The position numbers and the translations under genes were made by a program. This document shows, in pieces, positions 1 to 9,000 of a stretch of 64,000 nucleotides of DNA. The notes beneath the pieces were generated by a model. It searched no databases and was not told the DNA's origin. It was given only the letters and a program-made list of their open reading frames with translations. The stretch's first letter is position 1; every line of letters starts with the position of its first letter. The DNA is from Fimbriimonas sp. (GTDB lineage: Bacteria; Armatimonadota; Fimbriimonadia; Fimbriimonadales; Fimbriimonadaceae). The stretch lies in NCBI GenBank assembly GCA_029866005.1, contig JARXAE010000008.1:25754-89753 (forward strand), in the 5' to 3' direction.

Positions 1-1
1 C

Positions 2-952
2 TTGACCAAGCACGGAATGAAGTACGTTGTCGCCAAAGGTGGGCGAGGTGGACATGGCAACATGCACTACGTCAACTCCGTACGACAGGCACCGAACTTT
101 GCTGAAAAGGGCGGACCCGCTGAGAAAGTCAAGGTCAAATTGGAGCTTAAGCTTCTTGCTGATGTTGCTTTGATCGGACTTCCAAACGCCGGTAAGTCTA
201 CGTTGATCAGCTCAATCAGCGCAGCAAAGCCAAAGATTGCCGACTATCCATTCACAACCGTTGTTCCAAATCTTGGAGTTGTTAGTTTTCGAGACACCAC
301 TTTTACGGTTGCGGATATGCCCGGTCTGATCGAGGGCGCATCCCAAGGGATTGGACTCGGACACCAGTTCCTCAAACATGTTGAGCGCACCCGGGTTCTT
401 GTGCACGTTGTCGATATATTGCCAATCGACGAAAGCGATCCTGTTTCTAACTATGAGCTCATCGAGCGGGAGTTGGAAAAGTACAGTGAAGAAATTGCGG
501 CGAGACCACGGCTTATCGCTCTCAACAAAATTGATATGGTGTCGCCAGAGACCATTGCAGAGACCGTCGCAAAGTTTGAGAAATTTGGGCACCTAGTCTT
601 CCCAATCTCCGGATTCACAAACCGGGGGCTGACCGACCTCCTCAATGCGATGACGGATGTTGTCGAAGAGGCGCTTCCAGAAAGCGAGATTCCCGTCTTC
701 ATGCCTGCGCTTGAAAAGCAGGGTGAAGATCACTGGGAGATTGTCGAGGAAGAGGATTGCTATCGGGTGGTTGGCAAACGCCTGGAACGTATGATTGCGA
801 TGACCGATCTTGAGCGCAAGGATGCGGTTCGCTACATGCAACGCCGCCTTGAAAGGATTGGAGTTCTGGAGAAGCTCCGGCTCTGCGGAGCCCAGGAAGG
901 CGATACCGTCGTAATCGGCGAGTTCGAGTTCTCCTACATTGACGAATCATGA
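2..952 (+). CDS. obg: Obg family GTPase (5'-truncated by window edge)
   Basis: GLPNAGKSTLIS P-loop, DMPGLIEGA, NKID and the glycine-rich Obg fold end (GGRGGHGN) at the N-terminus; ATGA overlap with nadD. Confidence 0.95.
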   Translation: MTKHGMKYVVAKGGRGGHGNMHYVNSVRQAPNFAEKGGPAEKVKVKLELKLLADVALIGLPNAGKSTLISSISAAKPKIADYPFTTVVPNLGVVSFRDTTFTVADMPGLIEGASQGIGLGHQFLKHVERTRVLVHVVDILPIDESDPVSNYELIERELEKYSEEIAARPRLIALNKIDMVSPETIAETVAKFEKFGHLVFPISGFTNRGLTDLLNAMTDVVEEALPESEIPVFMPALEKQGEDHWEIVEEEDCYRVVGKRLERMIAMTDLERKDAVRYMQRRLERIGVLEKLRLCGAQEGDTVVIGEFEFSYIDES

Positions 953-1536
953 GAATTGGCATTCTAGGCGGTACGTTTGACCCCCCGCACATCGGACATC
1001 TGTCCCTTGTGGAGGCGGCAGTTCAGGAACTAGAACTCGACGAAGTGATCGTTTTGCCCGCCAATAAAAATCCATTCAAAAAGGGGCGACCGGGTGCAAC
1101 CCCTCAACAGCGGATGGAAATGGTGAGCCTGCTCGCCAAGAAGAATCCTAAGATCGTGGTGAGCGACATGGAGATCACGCGCGGCGGTTTGAGCTACACC
1201 GTTGACACGCTCGGCGAATTGCAGATGGTCTATCCCGGCGAGTACTGGTTCATTATGGGAGCCGATGCTCTGAAGGGTTTTGGCGAGTGGAAGAATCCCC
1301 AACGAATCCTTCGGCAGTGCCGATTAGCGGTGGCGGCGAGGCCGCCAATCGTCCATGAAGAAGTTTTGCTAGGACTCGAAGACTATGTAAAAGCGCGAGT
1401 TGACATTGTTGAAATGCCACTCATCGACGCTAGCAGTTCGGACATCCGCGTGAAAGTTCAGCGAGGAATGCCCATCGGAAATCTCACAACTCCCGAGATA
1501 GTCGACTATATTAAGAAGAACAAGTTGTACAAATGA
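949..1536 (+). CDS. nadD: Nicotinate-nucleotide adenylyltransferase
   Basis: GILGGTFDPPHIGHL motif, SSSDIR motif; ATGA overlaps on both sides. Confidence 0.95.
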   Translation: MRIGILGGTFDPPHIGHLSLVEAAVQELELDEVIVLPANKNPFKKGRPGATPQQRMEMVSLLAKKNPKIVVSDMEITRGGLSYTVDTLGELQMVYPGEYWFIMGADALKGFGEWKNPQRILRQCRLAVAARPPIVHEEVLLGLEDYVKARVDIVEMPLIDASSSDIRVKVQRGMPIGNLTTPEIVDYIKKNKLYK

Positions 1537-1874
1537 CATCACAAGAAACCCTCGAACTGATCCGCAATGCGGCAGATGACATGAAAGCCGAACGCATCGA
1601 AGTCCTCGATGTGCGCGCCAAGACCTCTATAGCCGACTACTTCATCGTTTGCTCTGGTACTTCGGATCGACACGTTGATGCTATCGCCGACCGTGTTTCC
1701 GAAAAGCTCGTCGAACACAAGCTCAAGCCGTTGCGGAGCGAAGGAGAGAGGAGCGGCTGGATCCTGCAGGATTACGGCGACGTGGTTCTCCACGTCATGA
1801 AAGAAGAACAGAGACAGTTTTACGACCTTGAATCGCTCTGGCAATCGGCTCAGGTAAACACAGATCTGGTTTAA
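1533..1874 (+). CDS. rsfS: Ribosome silencing factor RsfS
   Basis: IADYFIVCSGTSDRHVDAIAD...SEGERSGWILQDYGDVVLHVM; classic nadD-rsfS order. Confidence 0.95.
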   Translation: MTSQETLELIRNAADDMKAERIEVLDVRAKTSIADYFIVCSGTSDRHVDAIADRVSEKLVEHKLKPLRSEGERSGWILQDYGDVVLHVMKEEQRQFYDLESLWQSAQVNTDLV

Positions 1875-1880
1875 ATCCCT

Positions 1881-2744
1881 ATGGATCCGAGCGCGCAAGT
1901 TGCCGAACTGAAAGCCGAAATCGCACGTTTGGCGGCGAAGATTTCGGCTTCTTCGGATAGCGACATTGTCGAGGCACTCAAGTTTAAGAGGGACGCCTTA
2001 GAAACCGAGCTTGTTCAAGCGATCCAAAAGGTTACTGAGGCTAAGGCTCTTGAAGATGCGATTTCAGAACCTGAGGTTGAGCTACCTGATGCGGATATTG
2101 AGAAGCTAATCCGAGCCGCGCGGGCGCACTTCGCAGCCGAACGCAAACCTGCACTCCGAGAAGCATTGGCGACCCTTGAAAAGGCAGCACCCAACCATCC
2201 TGACGTTTTAGAACTCAAAGCAGACCAGCTTATCGCTGCCAAAGACTTCGTTTCCGCAGTTCCGGTGTTAAAGAAGGCGCGAAAGATCTCTCCAAAGAGC
2301 AAGTCAATCGAAGAAAAGCTTGCGCAAGTGAGCCTGAAGGCTGCTTACGCAGGTTCGATTGAGTCTCAATTGAGAGCTGGGCTCTCGGATTCACCGTTTC
2401 TCAACGAGGGCGATATGAAGGCCTCCCCAACTGCTGCGACATTTGCCTCGATGTTCCTTCCGGGAGCGGGTCACATGTTTATCGGACAGACGACAAAGGG
2501 AGTCGTCTACCTGTGTTGCTGGTTCCTGTTCATGGTTCCGTTGCTGCAGATCTTCAAGAATGAGTTCATGCGGTCCGATGGCAAGAATTTCGAAGTCTCC
2601 ATGCCGATGATCTTCCTCGGCTTTCTGGCACTGATGACCTATATGCTCGCCCTATTCGAACTTGCGGCGATCGCTAAACGGGGCGGATCAAAGCGGGAAG
2701 TACCAACCAGACCGAAGCCACCGGTGGACCTCCCGTTTGAATGA
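1881..2744 (+). CDS. Coiled-coil/TPR-like N-terminus fused to a TM2-like membrane C-terminus
   Basis: Helical repeat region followed by FLPGAGHMFIGQTTKGVVYL and a hydrophobic C-terminus. Confidence 0.6.
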   Translation: MDPSAQVAELKAEIARLAAKISASSDSDIVEALKFKRDALETELVQAIQKVTEAKALEDAISEPEVELPDADIEKLIRAARAHFAAERKPALREALATLEKAAPNHPDVLELKADQLIAAKDFVSAVPVLKKARKISPKSKSIEEKLAQVSLKAAYAGSIESQLRAGLSDSPFLNEGDMKASPTAATFASMFLPGAGHMFIGQTTKGVVYLCCWFLFMVPLLQIFKNEFMRSDGKNFEVSMPMIFLGFLALMTYMLALFELAAIAKRGGSKREVPTRPKPPVDLPFE

Positions 2745-2748
2745 ACTC

Positions 2749-3360
2749 CTAAAGTTCGTTCCGTCCTCGCCGAAGCTCGGCGATCAGCTTCTGCTGACTG
2801 ACTGTGAGGGTCAGATCGCTTCTGGTTCGCTCCAAAACGGCTCGTAGCGCATCCACCGCTCTACGCAAACCGTTCGTCAGCGAATCGGGAAAATCGAAGG
2901 TGACGAGTTCCTCGTAGATAGCGTCCATTTCGGCAAGAATTCGCTCTGCCTCGGGCATCTTCCCTTCCCGAATCAAGTCCAAGACGAACCGCCTGACTTC
3001 ACTGGCGGCCTCGCAGGCACCGTGAAGGTAGGCCATGGTCTGTGCGCCTAGCTCAGACGCCAAAGGGAGGGGATTGTTGAGGACGATTGCGAGCACGCAT
3101 GCAGCCTCGACCATTTCCTTCTCTGTATCGTGCAGATAGGAGGGATTGAGGGTGGGATGGAGGGCAATCAACTCGCGCACTGCCACAGCCTCGGCCTGCG
3201 CCTCCACAAGCAGGGACGACGCCTCGGCGAACTGATGGCGGTGGACATGACGAATCGACTTTGCGCTCAGCTGTCCAAGTTTGCGGCAACGAACAAGCAC
3301 TTGCTCGCGCGCCTCATGCATCGCCTGGGCATCTGCCCTTAGCTCATCCCAATGGTTCAC
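2749..3360 (-). CDS. Translin/TRAX family protein
   Basis: All-helical; EKEMVEAACV (TRAX-like E-x-x-E), YLHGACEAASEVRRF, DFPDSLTNGLRRAVDALRAVLERTRSDLT; GTG start overlapping the radC stop. Confidence 0.75.
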   Translation of the reverse strand: MNHWDELRADAQAMHEAREQVLVRCRKLGQLSAKSIRHVHRHQFAEASSLLVEAQAEAVAVRELIALHPTLNPSYLHDTEKEMVEAACVLAIVLNNPLPLASELGAQTMAYLHGACEAASEVRRFVLDLIREGKMPEAERILAEMDAIYEELVTFDFPDSLTNGLRRAVDALRAVLERTRSDLTLTVSQQKLIAELRRGRNEL

Positions 3361-4016
3361 ATCAGCTTCTGACGATTTAAACTGACAAATCGCCGCTCAC
3401 CAATGATGACGTGGTCGAGAAGTTGAATGTCTAGCAGCTGACCGGCTTCCTTGATCTTGGCAGTGACTTCGATATCCTCAGTCGAAGGCTCGGGATCGCC
3501 ACTGGGGTGGTTGTGGGCGACGATGAGGCTAACCGCACCTTCGCGGACGGCTTCGCGGAAGATTTCGCGGAGACCGACGATGGAGGCGTTGGCGGTGCCG
3601 ATGTGGATGGTGGCAACCCGCAGGATCACGCTCTTGGAGTCGAGATAGATGGCAACAAAGTGCTCCTGCCGCTCGTGCCGCAGATCGTCGAGAAGGTCGG
3701 CGACGTCCTGGGGGTCAGTAATTGTTTCGATCTCAAGCTCGCCTTTTCCCGCCACCCCGACTTTGCGCCCGAGGGTAAACATGGCAACCAGCCGCTTGGC
3801 AGTTGCAGGGTCAAGGTCAAATGACCTTTCAAGCTCATCTGAGGAGATGTCAGCGAACTTTCGGAGCTTCCGCCCCGCCAGCATCATCTCGCGGGAGACT
3901 CCGAGCCAACGGTCAACCTCCTCGTCATCCTTACTGACCGCGTACGCAAGCAACTCCATCGGAAGCATCGCCTGCATCCCGAGGGTCTTGAGTCGCGCGA
4001 GGGTTTCGGAGGCCAT
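3357..4016 (-). CDS. radC: RadC family JAB/MPN+ domain protein
   Basis: HNHPSGDPEPSTED JAMM motif and RadC fold; the ORF extends to 4040 but that extension lies inside a palindrome, so the internal ATG at 4016 is preferred. Confidence 0.85.
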   Translation of the reverse strand: MASETLARLKTLGMQAMLPMELLAYAVSKDDEEVDRWLGVSREMMLAGRKLRKFADISSDELERSFDLDPATAKRLVAMFTLGRKVGVAGKGELEIETITDPQDVADLLDDLRHERQEHFVAIYLDSKSVILRVATIHIGTANASIVGLREIFREAVREGAVSLIVAHNHPSGDPEPSTEDIEVTAKIKEAGQLLDIQLLDHVIIGERRFVSLNRQKLM

Positions 4017-4025
4017 GAAATAAGA

Positions 4026-4053
4026 ATAGTCCCGATGCATGCATCGGGACTAT
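4026..4053. terminator. Perfect 28-bp palindrome ATAGTCCCGATGCATGCATCGGGACTAT (candidate intrinsic terminator or operator)
   Basis: Exact self reverse complement; on the minus strand followed by TCTTATTTC, between the PEP-CTERM gene and radC. Confidence 0.6.
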
Positions 4054-4077
4054 GGTTTTGCTTCGAAAATAGCCTGG

Positions 4078-5238
4078 TTAGGCTTTCTTGCGTCGCTTGA
4101 GGAGCCCGAGGACTCCGAGTCCGAGGGCGGCCATGGAAGCCGGTTCTGGGACAGGTTGGTTGAGCGAGAAGACGTAGAGTTGCCGGTTCGCGAAGTCGGT
4201 GACCGCAAGAGTTTGATTACTAGCAGCGTATGAGAAACCGTACGCACCGTTTCCGTTCGCAAGACTCAGTGCACTACTGTTCATATCAAACAAGTTAAGT
4301 GTCTGCAAAGCGCCAGCAGTTGTCATTGCTTTGAGAACACCAGATGCCGCCTGGCCGCCAGCCGTAGCATTCCTATCGTTGAAAATCACGAAAGAGTTAG
4401 CTCCGTTTGAAACGAAGGCTAACGAGTTGTTATCAACCGCGTTTGTGTACGTACCTGGAGCGTATGCGATGGTTGAGCCACCACCTACAAAAGTGTTGTC
4501 ACCGTTTCGAACCGCGCGCCCAACGCGATTGCCCTCTCGTGTGTACAGGTCTCCGTTTGTCGGATTGAACGCCATTCCGCGCCAAGTTGTTGATACCGTC
4601 GGAAAGTTGATGATCGCACCAGCGTTCTGGCCATTGATATAGTTTCCTGTGCTGGCATCCATGAGATGCCGACGTCCTCCGCCTAGAGCTAAGTAAGAAA
4701 CGCCTTGGTTGGAGCCTGCTCCGTTGAAACCTGGGTCGAATCCAACTGCGTTCCCTCGACGAGTTGCATCAGGTGTGCCTCCTCCGGTTTGCCAGTTCAA
4801 TGCTCCCGTTCCTGCATTGAAAGCACGAACACTGTTTAAATTGTTAGCCCCGTTGTCAAGGCTTGCCGCTAACGTACTTCCTTGTATGGCTAATTGCGTA
4901 ATGCCTCTGGTGTTAGCAGTATTGAACGTCCCAAACGCAGTTCCAAAAGAACCTGTTGACGTGAAATCTGTTGCTTGGTTAAAACCATTTAGAGCAAGGC
5001 TCACTGCGACTGGAGCGATTGCGGTGTTGGCCGTTACTCCCGAGGCATTGTAGCCACCAATGTAGGCCGTCGAACCGTTCCAAGCTACAGCACTTGGGTT
5101 CGATCCAACGAACTGTGCATTTGCTCCAACTGCCGTGGAGGAAAGATCCACTTGTCCGACCATGTACAGATTAACCTGGGAAAATGATGATGCCGAAAGA
5201 GCACTGAGTGCCAATATGAGACTGCTTCGTCTGAACAT
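4078..5238 (-). CDS. PEP-CTERM sorting-domain protein, beta-propeller-like extracellular region
   Basis: N-terminal signal peptide (MFRRSSLILALSALSASSFSQ) and C-terminal VPEPASMAALGLGVLGLLKRRKKA. Confidence 0.85.
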   Translation of the reverse strand: MFRRSSLILALSALSASSFSQVNLYMVGQVDLSSTAVGANAQFVGSNPSAVAWNGSTAYIGGYNASGVTANTAIAPVAVSLALNGFNQATDFTSTGSFGTAFGTFNTANTRGITQLAIQGSTLAASLDNGANNLNSVRAFNAGTGALNWQTGGGTPDATRRGNAVGFDPGFNGAGSNQGVSYLALGGGRRHLMDASTGNYINGQNAGAIINFPTVSTTWRGMAFNPTNGDLYTREGNRVGRAVRNGDNTFVGGGSTIAYAPGTYTNAVDNNSLAFVSNGANSFVIFNDRNATAGGQAASGVLKAMTTAGALQTLNLFDMNSSALSLANGNGAYGFSYAASNQTLAVTDFANRQLYVFSLNQPVPEPASMAALGLGVLGLLKRRKKA

Positions 5239-5329
5239 AAATTCAACTACCTAACCCGGCGGATTCGCCCAGGAACACCTAGATTATGGCAAAAACCTCA
5301 CAGACTGTGTTAGGTTAATTACCAGGTTT

Positions 5330-6625
5330 TCAGCTTTTTAGCAAGATCTGAGTCATCACCTTAACACCGCCTTCTGGCTCGACCCACTTGTTGTCTGCCT
5401 TAAGCAATTCGATCAGTTCCATGACGCCGTTCTCCTGCGGAATGTTGTTCTTGACGACGTCTCGCTTCCGATACAACGTGATCTTTCCGCCGGCCGCGCC
5501 GACGTAGCCATAATCCGCATCCGCCATCTCCCCAGGACCGTTGACGATGCAGCCCATGACGGCGATGTCGAGGCCTACTAGATGCTTAGTCGCCTCTCTC
5601 ACCTGATTCAAAACGATTGGCAAGTTAAACTTGGTTCGTCCGCAAGACGGGCAGGCGATGTACTCGACCTTGGTCTTCCGCAGTCCGAGCGACTGAAGAA
5701 TGTCGTAGCAAACCGGAATCTCGTTTTTGGGATCTTCGCTCAGACTAACCCGAATCGTGTCGCCGATTCCTTCCATCAGTAGCGTAGCGATCCCGGCGGT
5801 GGATTTGATTCGCGCATACTCACCATCTCCGGCCTCAGTGACTCCGAGATGCATTGGGTAGTGCATCCCTTCCTCTGCCATTCTCTTGACCATCAGGCGG
5901 TTCGCGGCGACAACGACAGGAACTCGTGAAGCTTTACAGGAAATGTTGAGGTTGGTGTATCCGTGCTTTTCGCAAAGCCGGAGGTACTCGAGGGCCGATT
6001 CCACCATGCCGTCCGGAGTGTCTCCATAAGTGACCAAGAGTCGCTCAGAGAGGGAGCCGTGGTTCACGCCAACCCGCATCGCCCGATCAAACTTCTTACA
6101 GGCTTCGATGACCGGCACCAGGCTCTCTTCGATGGCACGAAGCTCTTCGGTGGCTTCGTCGGCTGAATAGGCGAGCTCTTCTCGCAGGCGGGCAACTTCG
6201 TCCCCTTGTCTTCCTCGAACGTCGACAGCATCCCCAACCGCCTTTTTCGCTCGTGAGCCGTGGCGGACAAAGACAAACAGACCGGGATTGAGGCGAATTT
6301 CGTCGACGTGTTTGGCTGCTTCGACGGCGATGTCGGTTCCTTGGTGGTGGACATCTGCAGTCAGGGGGACGTATTGGTACCTTTCCGTCACCTTTGCCCG
6401 TATGGCTTCCAAACATTCCGCTTCTCCTAGCGAAGGAGTCGTTACCCGAACCAGTTCGCATCCCGAACGGTGGAGATCAATAATCTGTTCAACGCAAGCT
6501 TCAACGTTGCGGGTCTCTTCGGTGATCATCGACTGCACCATGACGGGGTGCCCGGCGCCAATGGTCAATGGTCCAATTCGGCATGGCGTCGTTTTGCGCC
6601 TCGGGTAGGTCGTGTCGAGATTCAT
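5330..6625 (-). CDS. ispG: 4-hydroxy-3-methylbut-2-en-1-yl diphosphate synthase
   Basis: [60 protein letters not shown] could extend to 6667. Confidence 0.95.
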   Translation of the reverse strand: MNLDTTYPRRKTTPCRIGPLTIGAGHPVMVQSMITEETRNVEACVEQIIDLHRSGCELVRVTTPSLGEAECLEAIRAKVTERYQYVPLTADVHHQGTDIAVEAAKHVDEIRLNPGLFVFVRHGSRAKKAVGDAVDVRGRQGDEVARLREELAYSADEATEELRAIEESLVPVIEACKKFDRAMRVGVNHGSLSERLLVTYGDTPDGMVESALEYLRLCEKHGYTNLNISCKASRVPVVVAANRLMVKRMAEEGMHYPMHLGVTEAGDGEYARIKSTAGIATLLMEGIGDTIRVSLSEDPKNEIPVCYDILQSLGLRKTKVEYIACPSCGRTKFNLPIVLNQVREATKHLVGLDIAVMGCIVNGPGEMADADYGYVGAAGGKITLYRKRDVVKNNIPQENGVMELIELLKADNKWVEPEGGVKVMTQILLKS

Positions 6626-6819
6626 AGGCCTGTCCATAGTTTGACACGTCACCACTTTTCCGCACATTCAATAAATCTTCTTCCAAATCAAACAATACGG
6701 GCGTATATTGAAAACAAGACGACGCCGTCCCCGAGGTTCCCATCATTGGGTGACCAAGACGGGCACCCCGGTCTCGACGCCGCCCTAACGATAAATCCTT
6801 GCAAAAGGGGGAAAACTAG

Positions 6820-8919
6820 GTGCAGCGATATACACCCGAAAACATCAGAAACATCGCCGTTGTTGGTCACGGAGGTTCCGGAAAGACCATGCTTGTGGAG
6901 CACATGCTTTACACCGCCGGAGCCGCGGATCGAGTCGGATCAGTCGAAGCCGGTAACACTCAGAGTGACTACGATCCACTCGAGATCAGACGAAAGATTT
7001 CACTCTCATCAAGCGTCTTGCCCCTAGAGTGGCAGAACACAAAGATCAACCTGATCGACGTGCCTGGATATCCTGACTTCATCGGCGAACTCCACTGCGT
7101 TGCTCGCGCGGTTGAGGCGTTCATTCTTGTTGTCGACGCGAAGAGAGACCTTGATGTTGGCTTCGAACTGGCTTGGGAAGTCGCTGAGGAGTACGGACTT
7201 GCCAAGTGCATCTTTGTCAATAAACTCGAGCGAGATAGCGCCGACTACGAAGGTTTGATGGAGACTCTCCACGAGCTCTACGGTCGAGCCGTTGTCGGTG
7301 TTCAGCTACCTATCGGACACCAAGCCGCCTTTTCTGGCGTGCTTGACCTGCTCCGGATGAAGGTGTACAAAGGCAAGGATCGAGGAATTGAAATCGAAGA
7401 TGTTCCGAGTGGCTACGCCGAGGACGCTCTGTACCGAAGAGAGAAAATGATGGACGCCGCGGCAGAGGGGGATGATGATCTTGCAATGAAGTACCTCGAG
7501 GGAGAGGAACTTACCGAGGAAGAAGTCGAACACGGATTACTAGTGGGTGTTGAACATGGTCGCGTCGTGCCAGTGATGCTCGGCTCTGCGCTGAGCGGCA
7601 TAGGAGTCATGACCCTGCTGGATCACATCGTCCACGAGCTACCCTCGCCGACCGAGGCCCCCAAGGACGCAATGGGCGTATCAGTTCACAAATCAGGAGA
7701 ACCGTCGATTTCGATGAACAACACGAGCGGACCCGTAGCCGCTCTCTGCTTCAAAACAACCGCGGACCCATTTGTCGGGAAGATCAACTTCCTGAGAGTC
7801 TTTGACGGAACGATACGACAGGACGATCATCTGGCTAATGTCAACCGAGAGACAGACGAACGGATACACAATCTGTTCTTCCCCCACGGAAAGACTCAAG
7901 AGCCTGCAACTGAGGTCGGCGCGGGCGATATCTTTGCGGTTGCAAAATTGACTAACACCCATACGGGAGACTCCCTGGCTTCCACGAAAGCAAAGGTTCT
8001 CTTAGAGCCGATTCACCTTCCCGAACCGATCTACCGCATTGCAATCACGCCGGTGACTAAGGCCGACGAGGATAAGCTGCCCGGTGCACTTGCGAGACTA
8101 ATGGACGAAGACCCGACATTCCGATCCTTCAGAGACTCAACGGTTCACCAAGAGATCGTTGAAGGAATGGGTGATATCCATCTTGACTCAATTATCGAAC
8201 GTCTCAAGTCAAAGTTTGGCGTCAGTGTGACGATTAGTGAAGCAAGGGTCGCCTTCCGCGAAACTGTCCGCAGTAAGGCGAAGGCTCAAGGTCGCCACAA
8301 ACGTCAGACAGGCGGAAAGGGTCAATTTGGGGATTGCCACATCGAGGTCGAACCGCTTGGGCGTGGCGAAGGCTTTGTGTTCGAAAACAAGGTCGTCGGT
8401 GGTGCAATTCCTAAGAACTTCATCCCAGCAATTGAAAAGGGGATCCGCGAAGCGATGGAGCATGGATTCGTGAGCGGCAACCCTGCCACTGACTTCAAAG
8501 TGACGGTTGTTGACGGTTCGTACCATGACGTCGATTCAAGCGAGATGGCATTCAAGACTGCCGGAGCACTTGCGATTCGCGAAGCATTTGCCAAAGCGGA
8601 TGCGGTCGTGCTTGAACCTATCCTCGAAGTTGAGGTCGATGTCAATGACGAGAATGTTGGAGACGTTGTGGGAGACCTGAACGGACGAAGGGGACACTTG
8701 CTCGGCATGGATCCCATTTCAGCGGGAAAGAGTCGCATCCGGGCAACCGTTCCGATGGCGAACATGACCAAGTACGCGCTTGAGTTACGTTCGATCACAA
8801 AAGGTCGTGGGCGCTTCCGCCAGCACTTTGCTCATTATGCAGAGCTACCTTTCCCAGACCAACAAGCCTTGGTCACCGAGTATGCGAAGCATCGCTCGGA
8901 AGGGGCAGAAGCTCACTGA
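6820..8919 (+). CDS. Elongation factor G-like translational GTPase (EF-G2 type)
   Basis: GHGGSGKTML, DVPGYPDFIGE, full EF-G domain architecture; GTG start; G4 motif reads NKLE. Confidence 0.9.
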   Translation: MQRYTPENIRNIAVVGHGGSGKTMLVEHMLYTAGAADRVGSVEAGNTQSDYDPLEIRRKISLSSSVLPLEWQNTKINLIDVPGYPDFIGELHCVARAVEAFILVVDAKRDLDVGFELAWEVAEEYGLAKCIFVNKLERDSADYEGLMETLHELYGRAVVGVQLPIGHQAAFSGVLDLLRMKVYKGKDRGIEIEDVPSGYAEDALYRREKMMDAAAEGDDDLAMKYLEGEELTEEEVEHGLLVGVEHGRVVPVMLGSALSGIGVMTLLDHIVHELPSPTEAPKDAMGVSVHKSGEPSISMNNTSGPVAALCFKTTADPFVGKINFLRVFDGTIRQDDHLANVNRETDERIHNLFFPHGKTQEPATEVGAGDIFAVAKLTNTHTGDSLASTKAKVLLEPIHLPEPIYRIAITPVTKADEDKLPGALARLMDEDPTFRSFRDSTVHQEIVEGMGDIHLDSIIERLKSKFGVSVTISEARVAFRETVRSKAKAQGRHKRQTGGKGQFGDCHIEVEPLGRGEGFVFENKVVGGAIPKNFIPAIEKGIREAMEHGFVSGNPATDFKVTVVDGSYHDVDSSEMAFKTAGALAIREAFAKADAVVLEPILEVEVDVNDENVGDVVGDLNGRRGHLLGMDPISAGKSRIRATVPMANMTKYALELRSITKGRGRFRQHFAHYAELPFPDQQALVTEYAKHRSEGAEAH

Positions 8920-8922
8920 GTC

Positions 8923-8974
8923 GAAGGAGGTCAACTTGGAGAAGTTCACACTCCATAGAAGTTGACCCCCCTTC
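8923..8974 (+). promoter_or_regulatory. Long hairpin between EF-G and ispH containing a Shine-Dalgarno-like AAGGAGGT
   Basis: GGTCAACTT / AAGTTGACC arms plus GAAGG / CCTTC. Confidence 0.5.
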
Positions 8975-9000
8975 TCACCCATCCAAAGTAAACTAGGACC

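Noticed and set aside
212-592. Many antisense ORFs of 60-160 aa inside obg, topA, clpB, carB, mnmG and others
   Set aside because: They lie opposite strongly conserved genes, have atypical composition (Arg/Ser-rich) and no motifs; expected by-products of moderately GC-rich coding sequence.
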